Part shown: positions 63,674 to 64,000 of the stretch, piece by piece
How the letters are laid out: every line of letters starts with the position of its first letter
How positions within the stretch are numbered: position 1 is the first letter of the stretch
Assembly: GCA_934045075.1 (NCBI GenBank)
Contig: OW203721.1
Location: 22,454,181 to 22,518,180 of the forward strand
Direction: 5' to 3'
Source: Yponomeuta sedellus
Lineage: Eukaryota > Arthropoda > Insecta > Lepidoptera > Yponomeutidae
Length of the DNA: 64,000 bases
Notes under the pieces: generated by a model
Database searches by the model: none
The model's input: the letters and a program-made list of their open reading frames with translations, nothing else
Told to the model about the DNA's origin: nothing
Position numbers and translations under genes: made by a program

Positions 63674-63843
63674 TAGACTTTTAGTCCGGATCTACTTACG
63701 GGTGTTGTTATATCGGAAGAGTCCGAGACGACGACGTGAGACGAGCAACCGACGACGCGAGCTCCGTCTCTGCTCACTATGATTAAGCTCTGCGAATCGG
63801 AGCGAAACCTGGTCACCCGTAAGTAGATCCGGACTAAAAGTCT
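63674..63843. repeat. Deletion derivative of the 36222 palindrome
   Basis: Begins and ends with the same arm termini (TAGACTTTTAGTCCGGATC and its complement). Most of the left arm and about 21 bp of the right arm (after CCTGGTC) are missing. Downstream flank CAATGTGTTGTGCTTACG is shared with 36484. 63942-63965 also has a small palindrome, ATCGATTTCAGCCGAAATCGAT minus its ends. Confidence 0.9.
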
Positions 63844-64000
63844 ACAATGTGTTGTGCTTACGAAAGTTTTAATCTAAAATCTTAGTATCTTTGATAATGA
63901 TAACTATGTTTAGAACATACAGGCCGGCCAATTTCCGCCGATAATCGATTTCAGCCGAAATCGATCCTGTGATCGATTTCCCTTTCCGTAGGACTGTTCC

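Overview
This window is eukaryotic, intron-dominated DNA from an insect, most likely a moth or butterfly. The evidence is scattered short exons with GT/AG borders, no bacterial-type operons, and a dense mixture of SINEs, Helitron ends, RTE-like and CR1/Jockey-like LINE remnants and hAT relics of the kind familiar from Lepidoptera. The order-level call rests on recognising repeat types by eye and is not proven.

The host gene is on the + strand and spans the whole window. It is an ortholog of NOS1AP (CAPON, the PTB-domain adaptor of neuronal nitric oxide synthase). Three coding exons of the PTB domain are visible: 8383-8484, 25199-25390 and 61449-61602, separated by introns of about 16.7 kb and 36.1 kb. 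Upstream exons (N-terminus) and downstream exons (rest of the protein and the C-terminal PDZ ligand) lie outside the window. Inside the second intron, at 38176-38826, is a fourth same-strand coding exon of 217 codons with a good start context, a CpG-rich NRF1/ewg-like upstream region and a phase-0 GTAGGT donor. Its phase matches the phase-0 start of the 61449 exon, so it looks like an alternative first exon that would replace the front of the PTB domain with a basic, serine-rich N-terminus.

Most of the rest is mobile or repetitive. Left edge: about 6.06 kb of perfect (TCTG)n. 10.4-16.06 kb: an apparently full-length two-ORF LINE (coiled-coil/SGNH-like ORF1, endonuclease-RT ORF2). 16-25 kb: SINEs, Helitrons and an antisense RTE-like RT fragment ending about 150 bp before a PTB exon. 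26.55-27.66 kb: a 1,109-bp non-autonomous hAT element with about 180-bp terminal inverted repeats and a perfect 8-bp target duplication. 30-37 kb: SINEs, a minisatellite and a 121-bp-arm palindrome. 39-49 kb: LINE ends, a foldback MITE and nested Helitron/LINE/SINE insertions. 49-61 kb: LINE relics, a local tandem duplication, a hAT dimerisation-domain relic, a layered GATA/GACA/GACG microsatellite and a LINE copy with a twin-priming inversion. Right end: a (CAAA)n tract of almost 600 bp and a deletion derivative of the palindrome.

The most abundant family is a roughly 365-bp SINE with 12 copies (4 +, 8 -). Its head is recognisably 5S rRNA-derived (internal A-box and C-box promoter blocks), and its 3' end resembles the 3' ends of RTE-like LINEs in the same window, suggesting the LINE machinery that moves it. 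Several other SINE families have tRNA-like heads. No CRISPR, rRNA gene, virus or bacterial gene was seen.
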